NCBI GenBank assembly: GCA_964544305.1
Contig: CAZJAZ010000029.1
Span: forward strand, 1-34,187
From: JAFDWI01 sp964544305
Lineage (GTDB): Bacteria > Actinomycetota > Acidimicrobiia > Acidimicrobiales > Iamiaceae
DNA: 34,187 bases
Reading direction: 5' to 3'
The translations under genes were made by a program, and so were the position numbers. Shown here in pieces: positions 21,125 through 29,745 of this stretch. The notes beneath the pieces are model-generated. The model was not told where the DNA came from, searched no databases, and saw only the letters and a list, made by a program, of their open reading frames with translations. Every line of letters starts with the position of its first letter. The stretch's first letter is position 1.

Positions 21125-22630
21125 TCAGTCAAGGAGTTCGACGAAGCGCTCCAATTGGCGCAGGTTGCGGCATTCATACACACCGTCACAATGCACTCCG
21201 TATTGGGATACGACGGAATCACCGGTGTCCCAATAGCTGCGGGGTTCTGGGTTGAGCCAATAGACGTGACGGGCCCGATGTTGGATTTCTTTGACGACCC
21301 ACGACTGGGTGGCGTGATAGTTGTTGCGGGCATCACCGAGGAGCAGCACCGTCGTTTTTGGTCCGATTTCTGAACCCCACCGCTCATAGAAAGTCTCGAA
21401 CGCATGCCCATAGTCTGAATGTCCATCGACCCAGACGACGTCAGCTTCGGTATTGACACGATGCACGGCTTCAGTGACGTCTTCCACCCCGTCAAAGAAA
21501 GAGGTGACTTCGTCAATGCCATCGATGAAAACGAACGAGCGTACTTTTGAGAATTGAGAGGCGATCGCGTGCACCAGCATGAGGGTGAAGCGAGCGAACG
21601 ACGCGACCGACCCGGAGATGTCGGCCACCACAAAGATCTCCGGCTTGTACGGGCGTGGGTAACGAAATTGGGGTTCGGCGGGAACACCGCCGTAGCTGAG
21701 CGAATGCCGGACGGTGGCCCGAAAATCAAGTGGGCCTTTCCGTCCGTGACGGCGTTTCCGAGCGAGGCGCACCGCGAGCCTGCGAGCAAGCGGTTGGAGC
21801 GCTTTGCGGATGCCCACCATTTCTTCACGGGACGCATGCATGAAGTCCACGTCTTCAGGTAACGGTTTGCGTAACGTCTTGGCCATGGCGTCAATGCCAC
21901 GGTCTGCGACGAGACGACGACGGATTTCTGCTTCGATTTCTTTCTTGAGCGCGTCAATGCGGGCGGTGAATTCGTCCCGAGCGAGTCGTTCTTCGAGCGT
22001 GGACGGGTCTCGTCCAACCTGTCGGCTTGACTCCATGAGCCGATCCATGACCGCATCAAGATCAAGGTTGCGTAGCGTGCGATAGAGGTAGTAGGTGCCG
22101 CCGACCGGTCGGCCCGGTTCCATTCCCGCGAAACGCCGCACCGATTGTCGGGCGATGGCTCGCAGCATGGTGTCATCGCCGCGCAACAGGGCTTGATAGA
22201 GCATTTCGGCGAGCTGCTCGGCACTGACGGGCTCCCCTGCCCCGCCTTGACCTTGGCCCTCTCCTTGCCCTTCGCCGGTATTGCCAGTGATCTCGTCAAG
22301 GAGGTCATCAAGCTCATGAGCGACATCGTCGTCAATCTGCCAGGCAGAACCTCGCATCGAAAAATAGACTTCGAAAACCGTTTCAAATGTGCGCCAGTGC
22401 GCGTGGTTCTTCACCAGGGTTGATGCGAGGGCGTACTTGAATGCTTCACGATCGTCGACTGGAATCTCTTGCACGGCCCGCATGGCGTCGATGGCTTCGG
22501 TGAGGCTCACCGGCAGAGACGCGTCGCGCAGTTCGGTTATGAAACCGGTGAGCAGCTCAAAGATGGGTGTGCCGTCGGTCAGGACGGCACCGCCGATTAC
22601 GTTGCGATCGTCAGGTGACTCGATGGTCAC
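21125..22630 (-). CDS. VWA (CoxE-like) domain protein
   Basis: The 501-aa protein ends in a von Willebrand A domain with a MIDAS motif D337-I-S339-G-S341 that should bind Mg2+. The front half is helical, with a Gly/Gln-rich linker (118-131) and a charged helical stretch (195-300). Proteins of this kind work with a MoxR AAA+ ATPase to mature or remodel other proteins and metal cofactors. The partner MoxR gene ends 11 nt upstream on the same strand. The start is a GTG without a strong ribosome site, so coupling is likely. No target enzyme gene (for example CO dehydrogenase) is nearby. Confidence 0.9.
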   Translation of the reverse strand: MTIESPDDRNVIGGAVLTDGTPIFELLTGFITELRDASLPVSLTEAIDAMRAVQEIPVDDREAFKYALASTLVKNHAHWRTFETVFEVYFSMRGSAWQIDDDVAHELDDLLDEITGNTGEGQGEGQGQGGAGEPVSAEQLAEMLYQALLRGDDTMLRAIARQSVRRFAGMEPGRPVGGTYYLYRTLRNLDLDAVMDRLMESSRQVGRDPSTLEERLARDEFTARIDALKKEIEAEIRRRLVADRGIDAMAKTLRKPLPEDVDFMHASREEMVGIRKALQPLARRLAVRLARKRRHGRKGPLDFRATVRHSLSYGGVPAEPQFRYPRPYKPEIFVVADISGSVASFARFTLMLVHAIASQFSKVRSFVFIDGIDEVTSFFDGVEDVTEAVHRVNTEADVVWVDGHSDYGHAFETFYERWGSEIGPKTTVLLLGDARNNYHATQSWVVKEIQHRARHVYWLNPEPRSYWDTGDSVVSQYGVHCDGVYECRNLRQLERFVELLD

Positions 22631-22641
22631 AGTGACTCGAT

Positions 22642-23547
22642 CTAGAGCCGACCGACACCGGGCGAGCCGACACCGGGTGGATTCGCAACCAGTTCTTTGA
22701 CGGCTTTGGCAATGTCGGTTTGGTATTTGAGCAAGATATTTGCGGTGGACGCTGCCGTTTCACCGTCGACTTGTTCGACGCCAAGAAGGACGAGCGTCCG
22801 AGCCCAGTCAAGGGTTTCTGAAACTGACGGGGACTTCTTCAGTTCAAGCTGGCGGATCGATCGCACGATGCGTGTGATTTCATCGGCGAGCGCCTCGGTA
22901 ACCCCAGGAACCTTCGTGAGGATGATTTGCTTCTCTCGTTCCATTTCTGGATAGTCAATGTGGAGGAACAAGCACCGCCGTTTGAGTGCTTCGGAAAGTT
23001 CTCGAGTGTTGTTTGATGTGAGGAACACGAGCGGAATTTGCTTCGCGGTAATTGTTCCCAATTCGGGAATAGAAACTTGATACTCCGAAAGCAACTCAAG
23101 CAGCAACGCTTCGGTTTCCACTTCGACACGGTCGACTTCGTCGATGAGCAGCACCACGGGGTCATCCGCGCGAATTGCCTCAAGGAGCGGACGGGTCAGC
23201 AAGAAATCGTCGGAGAAAATATCGGTTTCGAGCTCAGCCCAGGTTCCGCCTTCGTTGCGTTCGGCCTGGATCCGCAGCAGCTGCTTCTTGTAGTTCCATT
23301 CATAGAGCGCTTTGGATTCGTCAAGGCCTTCATAGCACTGCAAACGGATGAGTCGGGCGCCGGTCATGTCGGCCACCGATTTTGCCAACTGGGTTTTGCC
23401 GGTCCCAGCTGGGCCTTCGACAAGTATTGGTTTGCCAAGACGATCGGCGAGATACACGATTCCGGATATGCCCTCGTCTGCGAGGTAGTCAACGTCACGG
23501 AGGGACTCGGCAACGCCGGAGACTGATGAGAAACGGGGTTCGCTCAT
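22642..23547 (-). CDS. MoxR-family AAA+ ATPase
   Basis: This 301-aa protein has Walker A G-P-A-G-T-G-K-T (45-52), Walker B V-V-L-L-I-D-E (131-137) and sensor-1 T-S-N-N-T-R. The pattern and size fit MoxR/RavA-like chaperone ATPases, which pair with VWA proteins; the VWA gene is 11 nt downstream. The C-terminal lid ends in R-L. The start at 23547 follows TACCCT by 7 nt and TTGACC further up, so a leaderless transcript is likely. The palindrome upstream suggests a repressor. The substrate of the pair is unknown. Confidence 0.93.
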   Translation of the reverse strand: MSEPRFSSVSGVAESLRDVDYLADEGISGIVYLADRLGKPILVEGPAGTGKTQLAKSVADMTGARLIRLQCYEGLDESKALYEWNYKKQLLRIQAERNEGGTWAELETDIFSDDFLLTRPLLEAIRADDPVVLLIDEVDRVEVETEALLLELLSEYQVSIPELGTITAKQIPLVFLTSNNTRELSEALKRRCLFLHIDYPEMEREKQIILTKVPGVTEALADEITRIVRSIRQLELKKSPSVSETLDWARTLVLLGVEQVDGETAASTANILLKYQTDIAKAVKELVANPPGVGSPGVGRL

Positions 23548-23554
23548 AGTTGAG

Positions 23555-23585
23555 AGGGTATCGGCCCACTTGACCGCCGGGTCAA
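23555..23585 (-). promoter_or_regulatory. Promoter of the MoxR-VWA operon with palindrome over -35
   Basis: On the minus strand TTGACC (23585-23580) lies 17 nt before GATACC (23562-23557), or 19 nt before TACCCT (23560-23555), which ends 7 nt before the ATG. The perfect dyad TTGACC-CGGC-GGTCAA (23570-23585) covers the -35. This is a plausible operator, though no regulator gene is adjacent. The 37 nt between the palindrome and the proA stop show nothing more. Confidence 0.55.
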
Positions 23586-23622
23586 TTCATTTCGCATGCT
23601 TCGGAGCGGAACATACGGGGAA

Positions 23623-24915
23623 TTAGCAGGCGTCAGGTCCAGGTGGCACGTTCCCGCGTACTTGGCCGTTCCCATGCACGATGAACTTGGCGGTCGTGAG
23701 TTGAACGAGCCCCATTGGTCCTCGGGCATGAAGTTTCTGGGTCGAAATTCCAATTTCGGCCCCAAAGCCAAACTCAGAACCGTCAACAAACCGGGTTGAC
23801 GCATTGACGAGTACGGCCGCTGCATCCACTTCGCGAGTAAAGCGTTCCGCGGCGGCAAGATCCGTAGTCACAATGGCTTCCGAATGCCCAGAGCTGTACC
23901 GCGTGATGTGCTCGATTGCCTCGTCAAGATCGTTCACGACTCGTACCGCCAACTTGAGTGCGAGAAACTCGTCTGCCCAATCATCTTCGGTCGCAGCACC
24001 AGCTTGGGGCAGGATTGCGCGTGTTCGCTCGTCTCCGACGAGTTCAACATCTCCAAGATCGACGGCAAGATTGGCCAAGAATGCATCGGCCACTTCCCCG
24101 TGTACGAGGAGTGTTTCAGCCGCATTACAAACCGAAGGTCGCTGCGTTTTCGCGTTGATCACGATGCGCTTTGCCATGGCAAGATCCGCAGACGAATCAA
24201 CATAGACGTGGCAATTTCCATCACCGTCGATCACGGTGGGAACCGTCGCGTGTTCAAGGATTGAGGCGATGAGCGACGGCCCTCCACGCGGAATAAGCAC
24301 ATCAATCGCATCGCGTAACTGCATAAAGGCAACGGCTGCTTCACGAGACGTGTCTTCCACAAGGATGAGTCCATCCCGTGGCATGTCGACCGAGGCGTAT
24401 GCGTCCCGCAACACGTTTGCGATGGCGATGTTCGAAGAAATCGCACCCGACGATCCGCGTAAGAACGCCACATTGCCCGATTTCATACACAACCCGGCCG
24501 CATCTGAGGTCACGTTCGGACGGTTTTCATAGATAATTGCAACAACGCCAAGGGGCACCCGTACTCGTTCGATGCGAAGCCCATTGGGGCGCACCCACCC
24601 GTCGATGACGTCGCCGACCGGATCGGCAAGCGCTGCCACGTCACGTAAACCATCGGCCATTGCCTGTACACGAGAGGCATCGAGTCGCAATCGGTCGATC
24701 ACCGTGGCCGAAACACCATCGGACTGAGCGCGAACCACATCGTGCTCGTTTGCCTCAAGGATCGTGTCCGTGTTGGCTTCGAGCCCTTCGGCACCGGCAA
24801 GGAGCGCCGCGTTTTTTTGCCCGGTAGAGGCCGTCGCAAGTCGGCGGCTTGCTTGTTTTGCACGTGCACCAAGTGCCACGAGGTCGGCATTCGTGCTCGG
24901 GGGTTGAGACGTCAT
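23623..24915 (-). CDS. proA: Gamma-glutamyl phosphate reductase
   Basis: This 430-aa second enzyme of proline synthesis reduces gamma-glutamyl phosphate with NADPH. The catalytic cysteine is C263 in N-A-K-T-Q-R-P-S-V-C-N-A-A-E-T. Other marks are P-L-G-V-V-A-I-I-Y-E-N-R-P-N-V-T, the G-S-S-G-A phosphate-site loop and F-G-F-G-A-E-I-G-I-S-T-Q-K near the end. The ATG at 24915 (M-T-S-Q-P-P) gives a normal length; the frame from 25026 adds an Arg-rich stretch antisense to the GNAT gene. proB is 2.4 kb away on the same strand, not adjacent. It is divergent from the GNAT gene across 59 nt. Confidence 0.96.
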   Translation of the reverse strand: MTSQPPSTNADLVALGARAKQASRRLATASTGQKNAALLAGAEGLEANTDTILEANEHDVVRAQSDGVSATVIDRLRLDASRVQAMADGLRDVAALADPVGDVIDGWVRPNGLRIERVRVPLGVVAIIYENRPNVTSDAAGLCMKSGNVAFLRGSSGAISSNIAIANVLRDAYASVDMPRDGLILVEDTSREAAVAFMQLRDAIDVLIPRGGPSLIASILEHATVPTVIDGDGNCHVYVDSSADLAMAKRIVINAKTQRPSVCNAAETLLVHGEVADAFLANLAVDLGDVELVGDERTRAILPQAGAATEDDWADEFLALKLAVRVVNDLDEAIEHITRYSSGHSEAIVTTDLAAAERFTREVDAAAVLVNASTRFVDGSEFGFGAEIGISTQKLHARGPMGLVQLTTAKFIVHGNGQVRGNVPPGPDAC

Positions 24916-24974
24916 GGTCGTGAATGTTACCGGTAGTCCGGGCGCGGGCCGCTTGGAGTTGCAACAATGGGGAT

Positions 24975-25598
24975 GTGAACGAAGCCGCTGCACAACCCGC
25001 GCACCTCGCAACCGCCGACGAGGCACAGGCCATGGGGGCCATGTTTGCTCGTGCGTTTGCGGACGACCCGGTTTGGGAATGGCTATGCGGAAAACACATG
25101 GCGCGCTTTACGTCAGCCGCTCCCCCGTTCTTTGCGACCGAGAGCCGCCGCCACATCAAACTTGACGGGGCATTCACAACGAGCGAGAACCGAAGTGGGG
25201 CGCTATGGGCTCCGCCTGGCAAATGGCGCACTCCGATTGCTGATGTGGCCAGATGGGCGCCGAGTGCCCTTCGAGTGTTTGGGCGTCGCTTTGTTGTGGC
25301 GATGGCGGCACTTGGCGAAGTCGAGAAAATCCACCCAACAGAGCCACATTGGTATTTGGCATTGCTTGGCACCAACCCCGATGATCAAGGCAAAGGTTTA
25401 GGTTCAGCCGTTTTGAAGCCGGTGTTGGATCGCTGCGACGATGAGGGTCTGGGCGCATACCTTGAGTCGTCAAAAGAGGCCAATGTTCCGTTCTATGAGC
25501 GACACGGTTTTCGTGTCACCTCACAAATACATTTGGGCCGGAACGGTTCAGGTCCACCAATGTGGCTCATGTGGCGTGATCCGCGCCCACCAACGTGA
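24975..25598 (+). CDS. GNAT-family N-acetyltransferase
   Basis: The GTG at 24975 gives 207 aa. The C-terminal half has the acetyl-CoA loop D-D-Q-G-K-G-L-G-S-A-V-L, then A-Y-L-E-S-S, and the F-Y-E-R-H-G-F motif that ends most GNAT folds. The first half has W-x-W-L-C-G and a long helix region, as in actinobacterial GNATs of unknown substrate. The start codon is preceded by AACAAT at 6 nt and GGGGA, both weak, and the earlier in-frame ATG at 24924 adds unconserved sequence antisense to the proA start. Substrate unknown. Confidence 0.85.
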   Translation: MNEAAAQPAHLATADEAQAMGAMFARAFADDPVWEWLCGKHMARFTSAAPPFFATESRRHIKLDGAFTTSENRSGALWAPPGKWRTPIADVARWAPSALRVFGRRFVVAMAALGEVEKIHPTEPHWYLALLGTNPDDQGKGLGSAVLKPVLDRCDDEGLGAYLESSKEANVPFYERHGFRVTSQIHLGRNGSGPPMWLMWRDPRPPT

Positions 25599-25641
25599 CC
25601 TGCCACAGTTTGGCCCGAGGCCACTGGTAGGTTGAAAGGCC

Positions 25642-27276
25642 ATGGAGAGCCCCAGCGACGTTGGCTCTACCGACAGCGACGACGCGGCACGTAGTGGATC
25701 TGCCCATTTGGTGCGTTCGTCATCGATTGTGGGCCTTGGCACACTGGTCAGTCGACTGACCGGTCTGATTCGCACCATTGCAATCGCTATCGTGCTGGGC
25801 GGCGCAACACTGGCCGATGGATTTAACTTGGCGAACACCACGCCAAACATGATTTACGACCTGCTCCTCGGCGGTGTCTTTACCGCCACCTTGGTTCCCG
25901 TTTTTGTCGATCACCATGTGCGGCGTGACTCTGAGGGTGATGCCGCGGTGATCACCATGCTGGTCGCGGCCCTCATTGCGTTGACCAGCATTGCAATGCT
26001 TGGGGCACCATGGATCTTTCGTCTCTACACGTGGAATATCGATAGCCCATCTGAACGAGCCACAATCATTTCGATTGGGGTGCCGCTCTTACGGTGGTTC
26101 TTGCCCCAGATCTTGTTTTATGGATTAACCGCCCTGGCATCCGCCATGCTCAATGCCCGTCGCTCGTATGTGGCCCCAGCGTTCGCCCCCGCCCTCAACA
26201 ACGTGGTCGTCTTGTGCATGCTGGTGGCATTTTGGCGCGTCGGTGGCGTTGCCCCGACCGTGCATGAGGTGCTTGATGATCCCGTCCTACTTTCGTTACT
26301 CGGGGCGGGCACAACGGCAGGGATTGTGGTTATGGCCATCGCGTTATGGCCCGCTCTAAAGCGCGCACACGTTTGTTTGCGCCCAAATTTCCACTGGCGC
26401 CACGCATCAATTCGGCAAGTCTTTCGCTTGTCTGGTTGGACACTCGCCTATGCGGCCGCGAACCAAGTCGCCTTGTGGATTGTGCTGGCCCTTGCCGTGT
26501 CGCTCAAACAAGACGGCATGGTAACCGCCTACACGTATGCGTTCATGTTCTTTCAGCTTCCCGTCGGCCTCTTTGCCGTGTCAATCATGACGACCACCGA
26601 ACCGGAAATGGCACGGGCGGTCACCGCCAAGAACCCCGAGCGACTCAAAGAACAGTTCAATGCGGGCCTTCGGCTCATGCTCGTTGTTGTCGTTCCATCA
26701 ACGGTCGCCATGGCCGTATTCGCGCACCCGATTGTCAACGTGCTGCTCGGTCACGGCGGTTATCGTCACGATGCGCCGATGACCGGCACGTTACTTGCAT
26801 TGTTTGCGCTCGGGCTCACGGGCTACACGGTGTACTTGTATGCGCTGCGCTGTTTCTACGCGCTCAAAGACACCCGCACCCCTTTTGGTATCAACGTTGT
26901 CGAGAACTCGGTGAATGTCGTCTTGGCCTTCGTGCTCCTTGACCGCTGGGGTATCCAAGGGCTAGTCGCATCGTTTTCGATTGCATATAGCGTCGCAGCG
27001 GTTCTTGCTCTTTGGGCAGTGGCGCAAAGAATCGATGGATTTCATGGCTTGCGTGTGTGGGCTACCGCGTGGCGGCTCGTTCTTGCTGGCGGCGCCATGG
27101 CAGGGGTTGGCTGGTTCGTTATCCAGTTGTTCGACACACCGGTCGGCTTTGGATCGCTCGCCCCACTCGTTGTTGGCGGCTTGAGTGCGGGCGTGACATT
27201 TGGCTGTGCCGTGTGGGTATTACGGGTCAACGAAGTGCACGACACGCTGCTACGCATTCGTCGGCGTAGCAAATGA
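25642..27276 (+). CDS. murJ: Lipid II flippase MurJ (MviN)
   Basis: The 544-aa polytopic membrane protein has 13-14 predicted helices and the MurJ pattern: R-T-I-A-I-A-I-V-L-G near the start, A-D-G-F-N-L-A-N-T-T-P-N, L-N-A-R-R-S-Y-V-A-P-A-F-A-P-A-L-N-N, and F-Y-A-L-K-D-T-R-T-P. It flips lipid II across the membrane for peptidoglycan synthesis. GAAAGG lies 2 nt before the ATG. It follows the GNAT gene by 43 nt and converges with proB. In many genomes it lies near parB/trxA, so its place between proA and proB is unusual. Confidence 0.95.
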   Translation: MESPSDVGSTDSDDAARSGSAHLVRSSSIVGLGTLVSRLTGLIRTIAIAIVLGGATLADGFNLANTTPNMIYDLLLGGVFTATLVPVFVDHHVRRDSEGDAAVITMLVAALIALTSIAMLGAPWIFRLYTWNIDSPSERATIISIGVPLLRWFLPQILFYGLTALASAMLNARRSYVAPAFAPALNNVVVLCMLVAFWRVGGVAPTVHEVLDDPVLLSLLGAGTTAGIVVMAIALWPALKRAHVCLRPNFHWRHASIRQVFRLSGWTLAYAAANQVALWIVLALAVSLKQDGMVTAYTYAFMFFQLPVGLFAVSIMTTTEPEMARAVTAKNPERLKEQFNAGLRLMLVVVVPSTVAMAVFAHPIVNVLLGHGGYRHDAPMTGTLLALFALGLTGYTVYLYALRCFYALKDTRTPFGINVVENSVNVVLAFVLLDRWGIQGLVASFSIAYSVAAVLALWAVAQRIDGFHGLRVWATAWRLVLAGGAMAGVGWFVIQLFDTPVGFGSLAPLVVGGLSAGVTFGCAVWVLRVNEVHDTLLRIRRRSK

Positions 27277-27310
27277 CGTTGTGGCAGGCTGCATTGCCTG
27301 GGCCGCGCGT

Positions 27311-28414
27311 TTAGGTGTCGACCACGACAAGGTCGTCGCGGTGAACCACGATTGCACCTTGAGTCTCGGCCAGGTCGCCTGAACGCATTCCGGCAATGTT
27401 GCGTGCTGTTGTGGCGTCAACCCGCGTGATCCCGCGGGCGATGACACCATCTTCGTCAACAACTTCAACGGCGTCGCCCTCGATAAAGTCACCGTGCACG
27501 GCACGTACACCGGCGGCGAGAAGTGACGTATTACGTCGCCGCAGAGCGGCAGCCGCGCCTGCATCGACGTGAACGGTGCCTTTTGAGGGCTGAGCGAACG
27601 CAATCCAGAGCTTTCTGGCACTTAACGTGTCGGTGCGAGGAGCCACAAAGGTTCCAGTGCCACCCACTCCCGCTACGGCATCGGCCAAGACGTTGGGACG
27701 TGACGCTTGGGCAATGACGGCGCGCACACCAGAGAATGCAGCGATGCGAGCAGCCGCGAGTTTGGATGCCATACCACCTGATCCGAAATTCGTTCCCGGG
27801 CCACCGACTTGGGCTTGCAGTTCGCGGTCGTTCGCACCGATCGATTCAATAAGCGTTGCCTCCACGTCGACACGAGGATCCGCGGTATACAGGCCCGGCG
27901 TATCGGTGAGTAACACAAGCACATCTGCGCGAACAAGGTTTGCGACGAGCGCTGCGAGCCGGTCGTTATCTCCAAAGCGGATCTCATCGTCTGCGGTTGC
28001 ATCATTTTCGTTGACCACAGGGATGACGCCGAGTTCGATCAGGCGCCCCAGTGTCGCACGTGCGTGAAGGTATTGGTCGCGTACCCCAAAATCGAGCGGC
28101 GTGAGGAGTACTTGTCCTGCGGTGAGGCCATGCTCTGCCAGCGAGTGACCATAGGTTGCCATGAGGCGCGACTGGCCCACCGAGGCGACCGCTTGGAGGG
28201 TGACTGCGTCGCGTGGCCGTCGATCGCCACCAAGGTCGAGGGCGGTGAGCCCTGCGGCGATTGCGCCTGATGAAACGACGACCACACGGTGACCGTCTGC
28301 TTTGAGTTGCGCGACCTGTGCACAAAACAAAGCAATAGCAGACTCATTCACAGCACCTTCTGCGGTGGTGACCGATGAGGATCCAATTTTTGCGACGATG
28401 GTCTGTGTGGTCAT
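27311..28414 (-). CDS. proB: Glutamate 5-kinase with PUA domain
   Basis: The 367-aa first enzyme of proline synthesis phosphorylates glutamate. The amino-acid kinase domain (1-~255) has A-K-I-G-S-S-S-V-T, S-S-G-A-I-A-A-G, the V-N-E-N-D-A motif, L-L-T-D-T-P-G-L-Y and G-S-G-G-M-A-S-K. A C-terminal PUA domain (~275-360) completes the long form. Its start overlaps the obg stop by 4 nt (ATGA). The stop is 34 nt from convergent murJ, and the short CAGGC/GCCTG hairpin between them is weak. Confidence 0.97.
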   Translation of the reverse strand: MTTQTIVAKIGSSSVTTAEGAVNESAIALFCAQVAQLKADGHRVVVVSSGAIAAGLTALDLGGDRRPRDAVTLQAVASVGQSRLMATYGHSLAEHGLTAGQVLLTPLDFGVRDQYLHARATLGRLIELGVIPVVNENDATADDEIRFGDNDRLAALVANLVRADVLVLLTDTPGLYTADPRVDVEATLIESIGANDRELQAQVGGPGTNFGSGGMASKLAAARIAAFSGVRAVIAQASRPNVLADAVAGVGGTGTFVAPRTDTLSARKLWIAFAQPSKGTVHVDAGAAAALRRRNTSLLAAGVRAVHGDFIEGDAVEVVDEDGVIARGITRVDATTARNIAGMRSGDLAETQGAIVVHRDDLVVVDT

Positions 28415-29706
28415 GAATCGGCGATGTATTCGAATTCGAAGTCGTCAATGATGACCGTGTCACCTTCGGTCGCCCCAGCACGGGTGAGCGCACGGTCCAC
28501 TCCGAGACCTTTGAGCCGGTCTTGGATGTACGCGACCGCTTCAGGGGCATGCCGGTTCATGATCGCCACCGCACGCAGAGGGCCACGGCCGGTCACTTTC
28601 CATTGGGTGTCATCAACACGTTCGACACCAACGTCTTGTGGAAGTGGGCGATGCACGAGAAAACCCACGGCGTCTTGATCGGTGGTTTCTTGTCGTGCGC
28701 TTTCAACCATGTCGGAGAGGTGGCCGACGAGCTCGCTCATGCCGGTTCCCACAACTGCTGAGATCCCGCCTGTGAGCACCATTTGCATGGTGGAATCATC
28801 TTGCTGACGTGGAAGCGCTAAAAACGCGTCTCGGGTTGCTGTGGTGGCAAGGTCGGCTCGACTGCCGACCACAATGCGTGGCCGTTCGAGCAGATCGGGG
28901 CGGTAGGTTCCAAGTTCTCCCAAGAGCAAGGTGAATTGTTCTGCGGGGGTATGGGGTGCATTTGGGGCGAGATCGATGAGGACGCACAGCACGCGAGAAC
29001 GCTCGATGTGTCGCAAGAATTCGAACCCAAGGCCTTTGCCTTGCCCAGCGCCTTCGATGAGGCCGGGAATGTCGGCGACCACGAAGTCTGTGTCATCAGT
29101 GCGGACCACTCCGAGGTTTGGTTCGAGTGTGGTAAATGGATAGTCCGCGATCTTTGGTTTGGCAGCAGAAATACGGGAAATCAGGGTTGACTTGCCCACG
29201 TTTGGGAAGCCAACCAGGGCCACGTCGGCGAGCAGTTTGAGCTCAAGATTCCACCAGTGTTCTTCACCAACTTCACCGAGTTCCGCAAAGCCAGGGGCCC
29301 TCCGCTTGTTCGCAAGAAAACGGGCATTGCCTCGCCCGCCTTGTCCACCATGTGCCGCACACCAACGCGAACCACTCGTTGAGAGGTCGGCGACCACTTC
29401 ACCCAAGTTGTTCTTCACTAACGTGCCAATAGGCACGGTGACGTCGCGGCTCGCACCGTTCTTGCCATGTTGTTTCTTTCCGCGCCCCGACACGCCTTTG
29501 GTGGCGGCTCGGTGGGGTTGGTCTTTGAAGGCAAGCAGCGATGACACGTTTGGGTCGGCAACGAGCCAAACGCTGCCGCCGTCTCCACCGTCACCGCCAT
29601 CTGGGCCGCCCCGAGGGACGTGGGCTTCACGGCGGAACGACACGCAGCCGTTTCCGCCGTCACCGGCTTTCGCATGGACTTGTGCCTCATCAACGAAGCC
29701 GGACAT
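28411..29706 (-). CDS. obg: GTPase Obg
   Basis: The 431-aa (from ATG 29706) ribosome-assembly GTPase has the Gly-rich Obg fold (M-S-G-F-V-D-E-A-Q-V-H-A-K-A-G-D-G-G-N-G-C), G1 G-F-P-N-V-G-K-S-T, G3 D-I-P-G-L-I-E-G-A and a C-terminal OCT domain. The G4 motif, usually N-K-x-D, reads S-R-A-D in I-V-V-G-S-R-A-D-L. A TTG at 29742 would add 12 residues, but Obg proteins normally begin at M-S-x-F-V-D. No Shine-Dalgarno precedes ATG 29706, and the start lies in a hairpin. The gene lies just after the Tad-type pilin genes and overlaps proB. rplU and rpmA are not adjacent. Confidence 0.95.
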   Translation of the reverse strand: MSGFVDEAQVHAKAGDGGNGCVSFRREAHVPRGGPDGGDGGDGGSVWLVADPNVSSLLAFKDQPHRAATKGVSGRGKKQHGKNGASRDVTVPIGTLVKNNLGEVVADLSTSGSRWCAAHGGQGGRGNARFLANKRRAPGFAELGEVGEEHWWNLELKLLADVALVGFPNVGKSTLISRISAAKPKIADYPFTTLEPNLGVVRTDDTDFVVADIPGLIEGAGQGKGLGFEFLRHIERSRVLCVLIDLAPNAPHTPAEQFTLLLGELGTYRPDLLERPRIVVGSRADLATTATRDAFLALPRQQDDSTMQMVLTGGISAVVGTGMSELVGHLSDMVESARQETTDQDAVGFLVHRPLPQDVGVERVDDTQWKVTGRGPLRAVAIMNRHAPEAVAYIQDRLKGLGVDRALTRAGATEGDTVIIDDFEFEYIADS

Positions 29707-29742
29707 AGGCACATAGCCTACGTTGTCCGGCTTCGTCGCCAA
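29695..29742 (-). promoter_or_regulatory. Hairpin and possible promoter at the obg start
   Basis: On the plus strand GAAGCCGGACA (29695-29705) pairs with TGTCCGGCTTC (29724-29734), and TAGGC (29706-29710) with GCCTA (29716-29720); a 3-nt bulge and a 5-nt loop remain. The ATG of obg (29706-29704 on the minus strand) lies in the stem. The same stretch contains TTGGCG (29742-29737) and TAGGCT (29720-29715), 16 nt apart, a possible promoter whose -10 ends 8 nt before the ATG. A transcript from the Tad genes would carry the hairpin; one from this promoter would not. Confidence 0.55.
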
Positions 29743-29745
29743 GAT

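Noticed and set aside
21076..22386. 436-codon open frame on the minus strand
   Set aside because: It is a shifted frame of the VWA gene, Arg/Ser-rich, with no domain; the VWA frame has a clear MIDAS motif.
27277..27310. Terminator between murJ and proB
   Set aside because: Only a 5-bp stem (CAGGC/GCCTG) without a U-tract is present, too weak to list.
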